A DNA stretch of 21,172 nucleotides from Synechococcales cyanobacterium PMM_0036 (GTDB taxonomy: Bacteria; Cyanobacteriota; Cyanobacteriia; Elainellales; Elainellaceae): positions 1 through 21,172 of the forward strand of contig CASBQM010000423.1 of the NCBI GenBank assembly GCA_949127645.1, in the 5' to 3' direction. This document shows positions 7,886 to 15,687 of this stretch, one piece after another. The translations under genes and the position numbers were made by a program. The first letter of the stretch is position 1. Every line of letters starts with the position of its first letter. The notes beneath the pieces were generated by a model, which was given only the letters and a program-made list of their open reading frames with translations, had not been told where the DNA came from and did not search any database.

Positions 7886-9285
7886 GTACCAGCGTTAGCA
7901 TTTGCCTAAATCCTGAGTGTCTAAAACCTGAGAATCCTGATGGGACAAAATTCTGTTTGAGTTGTGGAACCAACTTGGCGTCACAGTTGCGCGAGCGGTA
8001 CCGAGTTATTTCTTTACTGGGTAGCGGAGGATTTGGTCGTACATTTCTGGCAGAAGATACAGGTATGCCTTCGGCGCGTCGGTGTGTAATTAAGCAACTC
8101 AAGCCTATTGGCAACAACTCCCAGATTTACCAATTGGTGCAAGAACGATTTCAACGGGAAGCTGCAGTTTTAGAAGAACTGGGAGAAGAAAGTTCAAGCA
8201 TTCCTAGCCTATATGACTACTTTACTAATGCTGGTCAATTCTACTTGGTTCAGCAGTGGATTGATGGTGAAACTCTGACCCAAAAAGTAAAAAAGCAAGG
8301 TAATTTAAGTGAAGCTGATTGTTGGAATATATTGATGAATATTCTAGAGGTGTTAGATTATGTCCACTCCAAGGGCATTATTCATCGGGATATCAAACCA
8401 GACAATATCATTCTATGTCGTAAGGACAGCAAGCCTGTATTGATTGATTTTGGTGCTGTTAAAGAAACAATGGGTACAATGGTAACTTCTCAAGGTGTAC
8501 CCACGAGTTCGATTGTGATTGGCACTCCTGGTTATATGGCTAGCGAACAAGCCGTCGGAAAAGCAGTTCGTTCAAGCGACTTGTACAGCCTGGGATTGAC
8601 AGTAATTTATGCGTTGACGGGAAAAATACCACAAGAATTGCCTCTTGACGATGACACGGGTGATTATATATGGCATCAGTATGCTCAAAATGTAAGTTCT
8701 AATTTGACCGCTATATTGGACAAAGCAATTCAGTTGTATCCGCGCGATCGCTACTCGAAAGCTAAAGATATGCTCAATGAGTTGCAGTCTGGCAAATCCA
8801 CCCCACCGGTTAATGTTCCTCTGAAAACATCTCGAGGAAATTATACCCAACTGCGAGATCTACTTGCAGCAAAGAAGTGGCAAGAAGCCGATCGAGAAAC
8901 TGCTCAAGTCATGCTGAAAGTTGCAGGGGTAGAGAGCAGAGGCTTTCTGAATCGTTCAGACTGTGAAAATTTCCCTGGTGATGACCTGAGTATTATTAAC
9001 CAGCTTTGGTTAGAGTACTCTAATGGGCGCTTCGGGCTTTCTGTCCAGAAACAAATCTGGATCGACAAATGTGGTGGGAAGAGAGATTATGAGACGGATT
9101 GTAAGTTAGGCGATCGGGTAGGATGGCGATCGGGAGGCTCATGGAAAAGCTACAACCAGCTAGATTTCAGCCTAAATGCCCCCCCCGGTCATCTCCCGTT
9201 GGCGGGTTTTGGGGTTGCGGGGGGTTTGAATGGTTGGTTTGGTGTAGGTTCTCTTCTTTGGCGTCAAGAACTGCCAAAAAATTAA
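7882..9285 (+). CDS. Ser/Thr protein kinase with N-terminal zinc ribbon and C-terminal GUN4 domain, 467 aa
   Basis: An N-terminal zinc ribbon uses C8, C13, C25 and C28, followed by a complete Hanks-type kinase domain (about 40-302). Visible elements are the glycine loop GSGGFG (47-52), the lysine K71 in VIKQL, HRDIKPDN (168-175) with catalytic D170, DFG (189-191), the activation-segment end GYMASE (217-222) and D233. All key residues are intact. Residues 317-465 match the GUN4 fold: LRDLLAAKKWQEAD, FPGDDLSIINQLWLEYSNGR and GDRVGWRSGG. GUN4 domains bind porphyrins such as Mg-protoporphyrin, so kinase activity may respond to tetrapyrrole or light status (inference). There is no transmembrane helix. 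The GTG start has GAGG seven bases upstream. It converges with the serine hydrolase gene, the two stops sharing TTAA. It could phosphorylate partners recognised by the FHA-like protein encoded downstream. Confidence 0.92.
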   Translation: MSTSVSICLNPECLKPENPDGTKFCLSCGTNLASQLRERYRVISLLGSGGFGRTFLAEDTGMPSARRCVIKQLKPIGNNSQIYQLVQERFQREAAVLEELGEESSSIPSLYDYFTNAGQFYLVQQWIDGETLTQKVKKQGNLSEADCWNILMNILEVLDYVHSKGIIHRDIKPDNIILCRKDSKPVLIDFGAVKETMGTMVTSQGVPTSSIVIGTPGYMASEQAVGKAVRSSDLYSLGLTVIYALTGKIPQELPLDDDTGDYIWHQYAQNVSSNLTAILDKAIQLYPRDRYSKAKDMLNELQSGKSTPPVNVPLKTSRGNYTQLRDLLAAKKWQEADRETAQVMLKVAGVESRGFLNRSDCENFPGDDLSIINQLWLEYSNGRFGLSVQKQIWIDKCGGKRDYETDCKLGDRVGWRSGGSWKSYNQLDFSLNAPPGHLPLAGFGVAGGLNGWFGVGSLLWRQELPKN

Positions 9286-10694
9286 TTTCTCATTTGCTCA
9301 TAAACCATCCTTGAAATATCTGGATAAATCTTTTTATCTTTGTAAAAACTAGCATCATCACCAAAAATTACCAATATGTACTGAGTCTTCTGGTCTGGAC
9401 TAACTACAATAGCCGCATCATTACGGTTCTTAAAAGTCCATCCCATTTTGGACATAAATAAAGCATTTGGCGGTAAGCCTTCACCTAAAAAACCTTCAAT
9501 AGGATTGAAATCATGATTTTTCCACGCATCTGGATGTAAATCTCTAGTCAGCAAAGATTTCATTTTATTACTATACTCTTTTGATATTGATTTTTTCGTG
9601 TATATCTCAAATAACAATCTAGCTAAACTATAGGTAGTTACATAGTTTCGGTATGGTGTAATCTCATTGCCTCGTATTTGTAAGTCTCTACCTAAAGGAG
9701 GGTCATTCTTTATATAGTCAAGTGGAAAAGACTTTTGACTAATATTAATTGGGGAATATCCAGATTTTTCAAAAAAACTATTTAGAGAATAACGCCTTCC
9801 TATCCAATCTTTGAGTTGTTCTGGGGGTAAATTATCACCTGATTCTGTTTTAGTTATTCTATCTACAATAAAACTAGCTGATGGATTATGAGAGTCTTTT
9901 ATCATTTTGTACAAATTTTGTTCAAGTACTGGGGTCTCCTCAAGGACTCCGGCTTTATATTGACCATATAAAGCTACCATCCAAAACAATTTAACAACGC
10001 TGGCTGGGAATCTAAGCTCCCGATCGAAGTGGGAAGCATAAGCACAGCATTCTGAGCTATTCAAATCAACCAAGCTCACCGATAAACGATCTACTGGTAA
10101 GCCTCTAGATTGAACAAAACTAACAATGCTATTAACTATAATTTGTAATTTTTGGTTTGTTTTAAATGGAGGATCTGTAACTACATTATAACTCCAATTT
10201 TCGTTATAATTACTAGATTGCTGTCTAGCAAAATTGGGGTCAATAAGTTTTACTGTATGTGTAGGGTTATTATCTATACTATTGTTTTTTAAGTTGTTTT
10301 CTAATTGTAATGTCATTTGATAAGCTTTTACTTCTGAATCTGTATTTATGATAATTGAGTAATTTCCAGTATCTGGCAAAATAGTTTTAGACGAACCCTG
10401 TAAACTTATATTACTTCCGTTTGGAGTCAAAAGAGTTATTTTATTGTTGCTACTTAAATTGAAAATTTGTCCAGAATTTGCATAAAATTGGTAGCAAATC
10501 TTAGTCTTAAGTTCACCTGTTAAAGATTGAAAGTTATTACCTGTCAATGTAGAACATTTACGACTAGAGTCTGTTGTAGTCATGTTATGAATTTGTAATG
10601 CCCCTATCCCCAAAATAGTTAATATTAACAAGCCGACTCCGGCTACAAGAGTTATTTTTTTTTCTTTTCTAGGCTTACGATAACGCTTTTTCAT
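9282..10694 (-). CDS. Membrane-anchored class-A-beta-lactamase-fold serine hydrolase with N-terminal PPC-like domain, 470 aa
   Basis: A basic N-terminus precedes one transmembrane helix (about 14-36), placing the rest outside the inner membrane. Residues 45-132 look like the same PPC-like beta domain found in the three lipoproteins upstream (YQFYANSGQIFNL, LPDTGNYSIII). The catalytic domain (about 180-468) has S232-V-V-K235 as the SxxK motif, S268-H-N270 in place of SDN, and K416-M-G418 in place of KTG. This fits a serine penicillin-interacting or beta-lactamase-like (PF13354-type) enzyme. The canonical omega-loop ExxLN is not clear, so an antibiotic-hydrolysing role is unlikely; peptidoglycan-related or ester/amide hydrolysis is possible. 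The ATG overlaps the stop of the preceding lipoprotein gene (ATGA), with AAGG seven bases upstream. It is the last gene of the ten-gene operon. Confidence 0.8.
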   Translation of the reverse strand: MKKRYRKPRKEKKITLVAGVGLLILTILGIGALQIHNMTTTDSSRKCSTLTGNNFQSLTGELKTKICYQFYANSGQIFNLSSNNKITLLTPNGSNISLQGSSKTILPDTGNYSIIINTDSEVKAYQMTLQLENNLKNNSIDNNPTHTVKLIDPNFARQQSSNYNENWSYNVVTDPPFKTNQKLQIIVNSIVSFVQSRGLPVDRLSVSLVDLNSSECCAYASHFDRELRFPASVVKLFWMVALYGQYKAGVLEETPVLEQNLYKMIKDSHNPSASFIVDRITKTESGDNLPPEQLKDWIGRRYSLNSFFEKSGYSPINISQKSFPLDYIKNDPPLGRDLQIRGNEITPYRNYVTTYSLARLLFEIYTKKSISKEYSNKMKSLLTRDLHPDAWKNHDFNPIEGFLGEGLPPNALFMSKMGWTFKNRNDAAIVVSPDQKTQYILVIFGDDASFYKDKKIYPDISRMVYEQMRN

Positions 10695-11578
10695 TGATTT
10701 ACCTTGTGATAATCAGAAATTTTCCAAACTCCATTTGCTTTTTCAAATAAATAAATAAAATCGTCTGTATATGCTCCTGAATTAGGCGAATCAATTCCGT
10801 TAGGTCCATGAAGATAAAGTTCTTCAGAAACATTCACGGTTATCCAAGGTTGTCTTCCGATATTGGAAAAATCAACAATCCTATTAATCCTAGAATTATT
10901 ATAGGTATAGTATGAATTATGGCTGCGAAGCCAAGCAATACGACCAGTCTCTGGGTCAGAGTCCATAGTTTTATTATAGAGTTTTCCAGTAGTGTATTGT
11001 TCAACTAAACTTGTATCAAAAGGGGGAGCAAATATACGTGCTTTGGCATTATACCAGTTCCTAACTATCTCAAATGCCTGATCCTGGCTAAGATCGGCGA
11101 ATTGTGTAGAGGATGTAGGTGAACTTGGGCTTGTTGTAGTTGTTGATGCAGGCACTGAAGTCGAAGATGCTGCCAAAATACCTAAACTCATTTCTAAATT
11201 AAATGGTGTCGAACCTTGAAGTGCAGAAATTTGGATAGTATATTTTCCATCTTTAGGCAAATCGCCACTACTTAATAACTGGGCATCTTGAGTATAAAGC
11301 CAAACACAAATATTATCGCTAGTACGATAGCTAAACTTTTGACCCGACTTACCTTCAAAAGTGTATCCAATGTATTTACCAAAGCTAGCTTGACCAGATT
11401 CCTTAGTAGTAAGGGTGCTAAGTCCAATAGGGTTAACATTTTTGATATCTAAAGAGCCTGAAGGTTTTTCTGGACATAATTTGGCTGCGTCGGGACTCTT
11501 TGAGTCAGATTGAGCTGATTTTTGACTGCTACATCCACAAACCAGCAGTAAAGTAAGCAAGATTGATAGTTTATTCAT
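10691..11578 (-). CDS. Lipoprotein with PPC-like domain and ARC6/IMS-like C-terminal domain, 295 aa
   Basis: The N-terminus is a lipoprotein signal with the acylated cysteine at C16 (LLVCGC). Residues 35-133 form a PPC-like beta domain: GYTFEGKSGQKFSYRT, LPKDGKYTIQI and FNLEMSLG. It holds a cysteine pair, C35 and C91, at the same spacing as in the two sister lipoproteins. A Ser/Thr/Pro linker (136-160) leads to residues 163-293, which resemble the ARC6-like IMS domain (DUF4101): LSQDQAFEIVRNWYNAKARIFAPP near the start and a final strand GVWKISDYHKVN. In plastid ARC6 this domain lies in the intermembrane space, and related domains sit at the end of some cyanobacterial kinases. Here it is exported on a lipid anchor, probably to the inner or outer membrane facing the periplasm. 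A GGAGG lies 13 bases and a GAAGA four bases before the ATG. Confidence 0.8.
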   Translation of the reverse strand: MNKLSILLTLLLVCGCSSQKSAQSDSKSPDAAKLCPEKPSGSLDIKNVNPIGLSTLTTKESGQASFGKYIGYTFEGKSGQKFSYRTSDNICVWLYTQDAQLLSSGDLPKDGKYTIQISALQGSTPFNLEMSLGILAASSTSVPASTTTTSPSSPTSSTQFADLSQDQAFEIVRNWYNAKARIFAPPFDTSLVEQYTTGKLYNKTMDSDPETGRIAWLRSHNSYYTYNNSRINRIVDFSNIGRQPWITVNVSEELYLHGPNGIDSPNSGAYTDDFIYLFEKANGVWKISDYHKVNQ

Positions 11579-11619
11579 AATTCTTCTGTTACCTCCATTT
11601 ATGATTTAACTCAATTTTA

Positions 11620-12513
11620 TCATTCAATAACTTTGGCTTTATCAACTGCCCATCTATTGTTTCCTTCATCCCACACTAGAAAGATCCGCAGATGATCTGA
11701 GGAGATTTTTCCAGTTTTCATAAAATATTTCAACTGAATATCTGCTGTAGCTGTGGCAGCATTGGTATCCAATACCCTTAGTTCCTGAACTTCGACAAAT
11801 TTCATTTGTGTCCACCATTCTAAAAATGAAGTGTAACCATCAGGATGAACACTTTTATTAGTTTGTAAACTGTAAGACAGCTTACTCCATGCAGTTTCAT
11901 ACTGATGGCTACTAATACTTCCGTAGTATTCTTGTACAGTTGTGGCTGGTGATGGTCTATCAATCTCCTTGGTAATTTTATTATCTGGATTGCTCCTAGT
12001 AAGTAACGGTGATGTTGTTGTATAAGAGCGTGAATTGTCTGGAATTGGGCTAGCAACATGAGAAGCAGATGCCTGAGCTTGAACAGTCTCTAAGTTCATT
12101 TCAATTTCAAATGTAGTAGATCCTTTAGGTGCAGAAATTTCCATTGTATACTTTCCAGTTGTCGGTAAAATACCACTACTCAGTAATTGATTATCAGGAG
12201 TATAAATCCAAATACAGACATCTTGATTTGTCCGGTAGTTCAACTTTTGTCCAACCTGGGCATTAAAAGCATATCCAATGTAATTATTAGAAGTAGCCAT
12301 GCCAGTTTTTTTTACAGCTTGGGTATCCAGAGAAATAATTTCAACATTTTTATTAATTAAAGAGCCTACAGGGTGGTCTAAACACTTATTAGATGTATCT
12401 GATTTATTTAATGTAGATTGAGCTGAATTTGGGGGTATTGTATTACATCCGGAAATTATGAATAAGAGGGTAAAAGAAACAAATGGGGATTGAATAAAAA
12501 GTCGTTGCCTCAT
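11620..12513 (-). CDS. Lipoprotein with PPC-like domain and NTF2-like C-terminal domain, 297 aa
   Basis: The lipobox is ISGC with C23 as the acylation site, after a hydrophobic stretch at 11-20. Residues 44-143 are the PPC-like domain: GYAFNAQVGQKLNYRT, IWIYTPDNQLLSSG and GKYTMEISAPKGSTTF. It contains the cysteine pair C44 and C100. A polar Ser/Thr/Pro linker (145-190) precedes an NTF2-like alpha+beta domain (about 190-296), with YYGSISSHQYETAWSKLS and EWWTQMKFVEVQELRVL, ending RWAVDKAKVIE. Such NTF2-like domains also end several cyanobacterial Ser/Thr kinases (general knowledge). No enzyme residues stand out, so ligand binding or protein contact is more likely. AGGA lies nine bases before the ATG. 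It follows the next lipoprotein by only 15 bp. Confidence 0.8.
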   Translation of the reverse strand: MRQRLFIQSPFVSFTLLFIISGCNTIPPNSAQSTLNKSDTSNKCLDHPVGSLINKNVEIISLDTQAVKKTGMATSNNYIGYAFNAQVGQKLNYRTNQDVCIWIYTPDNQLLSSGILPTTGKYTMEISAPKGSTTFEIEMNLETVQAQASASHVASPIPDNSRSYTTTSPLLTRSNPDNKITKEIDRPSPATTVQEYYGSISSHQYETAWSKLSYSLQTNKSVHPDGYTSFLEWWTQMKFVEVQELRVLDTNAATATADIQLKYFMKTGKISSDHLRIFLVWDEGNNRWAVDKAKVIE

Positions 12514-12528
12514 AAAATTTTATCCTAA

Positions 12529-13287
12529 CTACTCAGTTTTATTATCTATTTGCCAAGAATCTTTTTTCGGATCATAAAGTACGGTAATGTATTTTTTTGT
12601 ATCATTAATTCCTTGTCCATTATTCATAATATATTGTAGTTCAGTATCAAATATAGCTTGTTGACCGCTCTTCTTGATAACGCTAATTCTACCAATATTT
12701 ATCCTCCTAACACTACTCCACCATTCTCTATATTCAGAATAACCACCTGATATTTGTTGATTTTTAAAATTATCAGATAGTCCACTCCAAGTTTTTTCAT
12801 ACTGCCTATTATTCAAATCTGTGTAGTGTTCTCTGATAAACTGTTCAGGTGATTCCAGAGTTCCTACAGTCATTTCTAGGGTAAAAGTTTGAGAACCACT
12901 AGGAGCAGCAAGTTGAATGGTGTATTTTCCTGTCTGGGGTAAGTCTCTCCCTTTGAGTATTTCTAGGTTGGGACTAAAAACCCAAAGACACAGGTTGTCT
13001 GGAGTATGGTAGCTAAGTTTTTGACCTGCTTTAGCAGTAAAGGTATATCCAGTAAAGGTTTTATCGCTCACTTGACTAGATTCTTTGACTATTTCGGTGT
13101 CTAGGGGAACCGATTTAATATTTTTGGTTTCTAGAGAACCTGAGGGTTTTGCTGGACATTTGGGAATGGCATTTGCATTTGGGATGGCTTGGGATTGAGT
13201 TTGCGATCCCACTTGACAACCACTAAGTGTTAAAAGCGTTATCAAGAAAGGGATGATTTTTAAACCGTTACATTGCCAGGTAGCCAT
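12529..13287 (-). CDS. Lipoprotein with PPC-like domain and NTF2-like C-terminal domain, 252 aa
   Basis: The lipobox is LSGC, with C24 as the acylated residue after a hydrophobic stretch at 11-22. Residues 44-145 are the PPC-like domain, with GYTFTAKAGQKLSYHT, LPQTGKYTIQLAAPSGS and FTLEMTVG, and the conserved cysteine pair C44 and C100. A very short linker joins it to the NTF2-like domain (about 148-250), containing FIREHYTDLNNRQYEKTWSGLS, SEYREWWSSVRRINIG and a final DSWQIDNK. It is a close paralogue of the 297-aa lipoprotein but lacks the long linker. No clear Shine-Dalgarno precedes the ATG; it lies 36 bp after the vWA gene and may rely on coupling. The three lipoproteins most likely arose by duplication and domain replacement. 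Confidence 0.8.
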   Translation of the reverse strand: MATWQCNGLKIIPFLITLLTLSGCQVGSQTQSQAIPNANAIPKCPAKPSGSLETKNIKSVPLDTEIVKESSQVSDKTFTGYTFTAKAGQKLSYHTPDNLCLWVFSPNLEILKGRDLPQTGKYTIQLAAPSGSQTFTLEMTVGTLESPEQFIREHYTDLNNRQYEKTWSGLSDNFKNQQISGGYSEYREWWSSVRRINIGRISVIKKSGQQAIFDTELQYIMNNGQGINDTKKYITVLYDPKKDSWQIDNKTE

Positions 13288-13323
13288 AGGACGAACAAGT
13301 AATTAAATGGTTAAAATTGATTG

Positions 13324-14610
13324 CTAACCCTCTAGTGCTTCTCGCTTGAGATTTTGCGCCCAGATCCAAAAAGGTAGGACACCACCGAGTCCTATGAGGA
13401 TCACAGCAGAGAAGACCATGCTTAGTCGTACAATTAGAGGGAGCGATCGCCCAAATATGCCGATGGTGTATGACTTCCGTTCTGACTGCACTGAAGTATT
13501 ATTTGGGGATTGAACTACAACACTAACATCATGTTTCGATCCGCGATCGGGATTCGGTTCAGTGTAAGTAATTTCGTACTCACCTAATAAAGCGTTCATA
13601 AACAGCTTGAATTTCTCGGCGACTTCATAAGCCTTTGCCGAAAACTCAGCCAGACCTCCGGTTGCCTGAGCAATTTCTCTTAAACGATTCTCATCTACAA
13701 ATTCTTCTTCCGGGACTTTACCCTCGCCTTTACCAATGTCGGCACGGGTAGCAGCATGGTGTAAACCGTATTTTTTACTTAGTAGCTGTGGTGTTAGACC
13801 GTAACCTAAGGTGTGAACCATTATTTGCTCATTGGACTTTAAGAGTGGAATCAGTTTTTTAAAATCTTCAGCTTCATTGGGTGTATTCTGATATCCGTCA
13901 GACAGCACAATAACTGATAGTCTTGGCTGAGGTTTTGGAGACCCATCTGGCAGATAAAAGCGTTCATCTTTAGTATTACCTAAAAAATGTACAGCTTTAC
14001 TGAGAGGTTCATAAATATTTGTAGAAGCACAGGGAACTTGACTAGCTAGGTACTCCAGATAGGCACTAAGTTTAAAGTCATTAACTGGAAAAAATTTGTC
14101 CAGTTCTTCCTTAGTGACTGGATTGCCTTTACAACCAGGACCTGGTTCGCCAAAAGGTACGATCGATAACTGAGTATTAGAACCGCGATCGACTAAAATC
14201 TTACTCATTTCTTGAACAGCATTAATTGCTCCCTCAATTTTAGTTTTTCCTTGACTATCCTTCTCCTTCATACTACCACTATAGTCTAGTAGCACTATAA
14301 TCCATGCCGGAGGTGGTACAGTTTCTTCAGAGCTTTTCCAGTCTTTATTTTTAAACTGAACTGCTTTACCGTCTACTATCAAGCTAAAGTCGGTCTTCTG
14401 TAAGTCCATAGCAGGTCTATCGTCAGCTTTTGTAACTTTGATGCGAATCGTGATTTTATCTTCATTGACAGACGGACTGCCAACAATTTCAACTTTCTTT
14501 ACCTGACTCCAACTGGGGCTGACAAAAAAAACAACCATTAAGATAGACAAGCTAACCCTGCGGGTCCAAGAAACGATTGTAGTAGACAAACCTGAACATT
14601 TTATTTCCAT
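13324..14610 (-). CDS. Exported, membrane-anchored von Willebrand A (vWA) domain protein, 428 aa
   Basis: An N-terminal signal sequence (about 17-36, after basic residues 17-18) and a C-terminal transmembrane helix (about 394-418) followed by a short basic tail place the bulk outside the cytoplasm in type I orientation. The vWA domain spans about 102-345 and has an intact MIDAS metal site: D109-Y-S111-G-S113, T197 in the loop STNIYEPL and D238 in LSDG. A small beta domain (38-95) precedes it and a beta region (345-385) follows. The start at 14610 has GAGGA eight bases upstream, inside the preceding gene, giving a 59-bp overlap in a different frame; this is retained because the signal sequence needs the basic residues. 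A metal-dependent adhesion or protein-binding role is expected; the adjacent lipoproteins are plausible partners. No MoxR ATPase gene is in the window. Confidence 0.88.
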   Translation of the reverse strand: MEIKCSGLSTTIVSWTRRVSLSILMVVFFVSPSWSQVKKVEIVGSPSVNEDKITIRIKVTKADDRPAMDLQKTDFSLIVDGKAVQFKNKDWKSSEETVPPPAWIIVLLDYSGSMKEKDSQGKTKIEGAINAVQEMSKILVDRGSNTQLSIVPFGEPGPGCKGNPVTKEELDKFFPVNDFKLSAYLEYLASQVPCASTNIYEPLSKAVHFLGNTKDERFYLPDGSPKPQPRLSVIVLSDGYQNTPNEAEDFKKLIPLLKSNEQIMVHTLGYGLTPQLLSKKYGLHHAATRADIGKGEGKVPEEEFVDENRLREIAQATGGLAEFSAKAYEVAEKFKLFMNALLGEYEITYTEPNPDRGSKHDVSVVVQSPNNTSVQSERKSYTIGIFGRSLPLIVRLSMVFSAVILIGLGGVLPFWIWAQNLKREALEG

Positions 14611-15637
14611 ATTTTAGATCCTCATCTTTGCTATAAAAAGCCAATACATTGTTATGTTTTAAGCGAATAGGCTGACGCGAATTTAAGCGTTCCCCATTAA
14701 CTTCGATAGTTTGGTAATACTCCTGATTAGGAACCAGTAGGGTTTCCCGATGATTTAGTTGTATATCTGCGACGTGCGGCGGCAGTCCGGGAATAAAGAT
14801 ATTTGCAGTTGGTTCGGAACCAATTGTTACTGTGCCCTTGGTAGGTAGCTGAATGGATAAACCTTCTTCAATTTTATCCGTGTCACTATCGCTGACAAAC
14901 TTGAGACGTGGTTGCTCAATCCGGGGATGGGCATCACTTAATATTGTTGTTGATGAATCATAGATGCGATCGCTGTTTATTGTGGTATACTCGAAACCTG
15001 CACCTGCTCTGAGAGCAGCCATATAACTGGGTGATGTGGAGATGCTAAACACGAAACCAAGTAGCATTCCTAATATAGAAAAACCTAAGGGATCTTCAAC
15101 ACCACTTATTTCTTTAGGAAAATTACCTAGTAATTGTCGCAGTAATTCAAATATAAATGCGGCGACAAGACTGGCAGTGCTAGCCCCAAACAGGCTAATC
15201 CTAAAACGTTGCCAAAAACGTTTGCGATCGCCCGCTTCTATGCTATGCCACCGCCAAGTCAATCCTTCAGCAAGTCCAATTGAGCTACCAATGAGTAGCC
15301 AACCTAGCGTCCTGACGATGGGCGTTGGTACGCGAATCTGAGGCAGGAATAATATTTCGGATATGCCTCCGGCGATTAACCCTGCGAGTATTCCTAGTCC
15401 ACCAGCAATGATAACAGGAAACCAAGCAATCCGCAAGGTTAGTTTTGGGCGGGTGGGGTTACTGATAAAAATTTCAGTAATCACCATCCCAATTGCTAGA
15501 GAAAATGCGATGCAGGGAAACAGCACTATTTCTGGGAACTGCTTTAATAAGCCCAGGTCAGTTATAAAAAATTGACCTAGATTCCAACCAATTATTGCTG
15601 ATGTTACTCCCGCTAATATGTAAAGGTAAATTCTCAT
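14552..15637 (-). CDS. Six-helix membrane protein with C-terminal FHA-like domain, 361 aa
   Basis: Six hydrophobic helices are visible: about 3-24, 36-58, 72-94, 106-124, 146-170 and 184-200. Residues 262-352 look like an FHA domain: a strand with TVTIGSEPTANIFIPG, PPHVADIQL, then IEVNGERLNSRQPIRLKHNNVLAF and the final strand MFRFVYYNRF. The usual Ser-x-x-His before the second core strand is replaced by PPHVADI, so phosphothreonine binding is uncertain. With an even number of helices the N-terminus and FHA domain would share a side, most simply the cytoplasm. Its 3' end overlaps the vWA gene by 59 bp. It follows the GAP1-like gene by 50 bp. The ATG has AGGA directly adjacent but no well-spaced Shine-Dalgarno. 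It may receive phosphorylation signals from a kinase, for example the one encoded at 7882-9285 (inference). Confidence 0.75.
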   Translation of the reverse strand: MRIYLYILAGVTSAIIGWNLGQFFITDLGLLKQFPEIVLFPCIAFSLAIGMVITEIFISNPTRPKLTLRIAWFPVIIAGGLGILAGLIAGGISEILFLPQIRVPTPIVRTLGWLLIGSSIGLAEGLTWRWHSIEAGDRKRFWQRFRISLFGASTASLVAAFIFELLRQLLGNFPKEISGVEDPLGFSILGMLLGFVFSISTSPSYMAALRAGAGFEYTTINSDRIYDSSTTILSDAHPRIEQPRLKFVSDSDTDKIEEGLSIQLPTKGTVTIGSEPTANIFIPGLPPHVADIQLNHRETLLVPNQEYYQTIEVNGERLNSRQPIRLKHNNVLAFYSKDEDLKYGNKMFRFVYYNRFLDPQG

Positions 15638-15687
15638 TCCTACTATTACTCACATTATTTTCAACATCATGTTCATTAAAACTATAT

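Noticed and set aside
7794..8117. Minus-strand frame of 107 codons opposite the small coupled protein and the kinase start
   Set aside because: The kinase zinc ribbon and glycine loop lie on the opposite strand, so this is a shadow.
9282..10694. Beta-lactamase resistance gene
   Set aside because: The SDN and KTG motifs are altered (SHN, KMG), no clear ExxLN omega-loop is seen, and the protein is membrane anchored with an extra N-terminal domain, so antibiotic hydrolysis is not supported.
13324..14610. vWA-MoxR-VMAP ternary system
   Set aside because: There is no MoxR AAA+ ATPase gene nearby, and the vWA protein here is exported rather than cytoplasmic.
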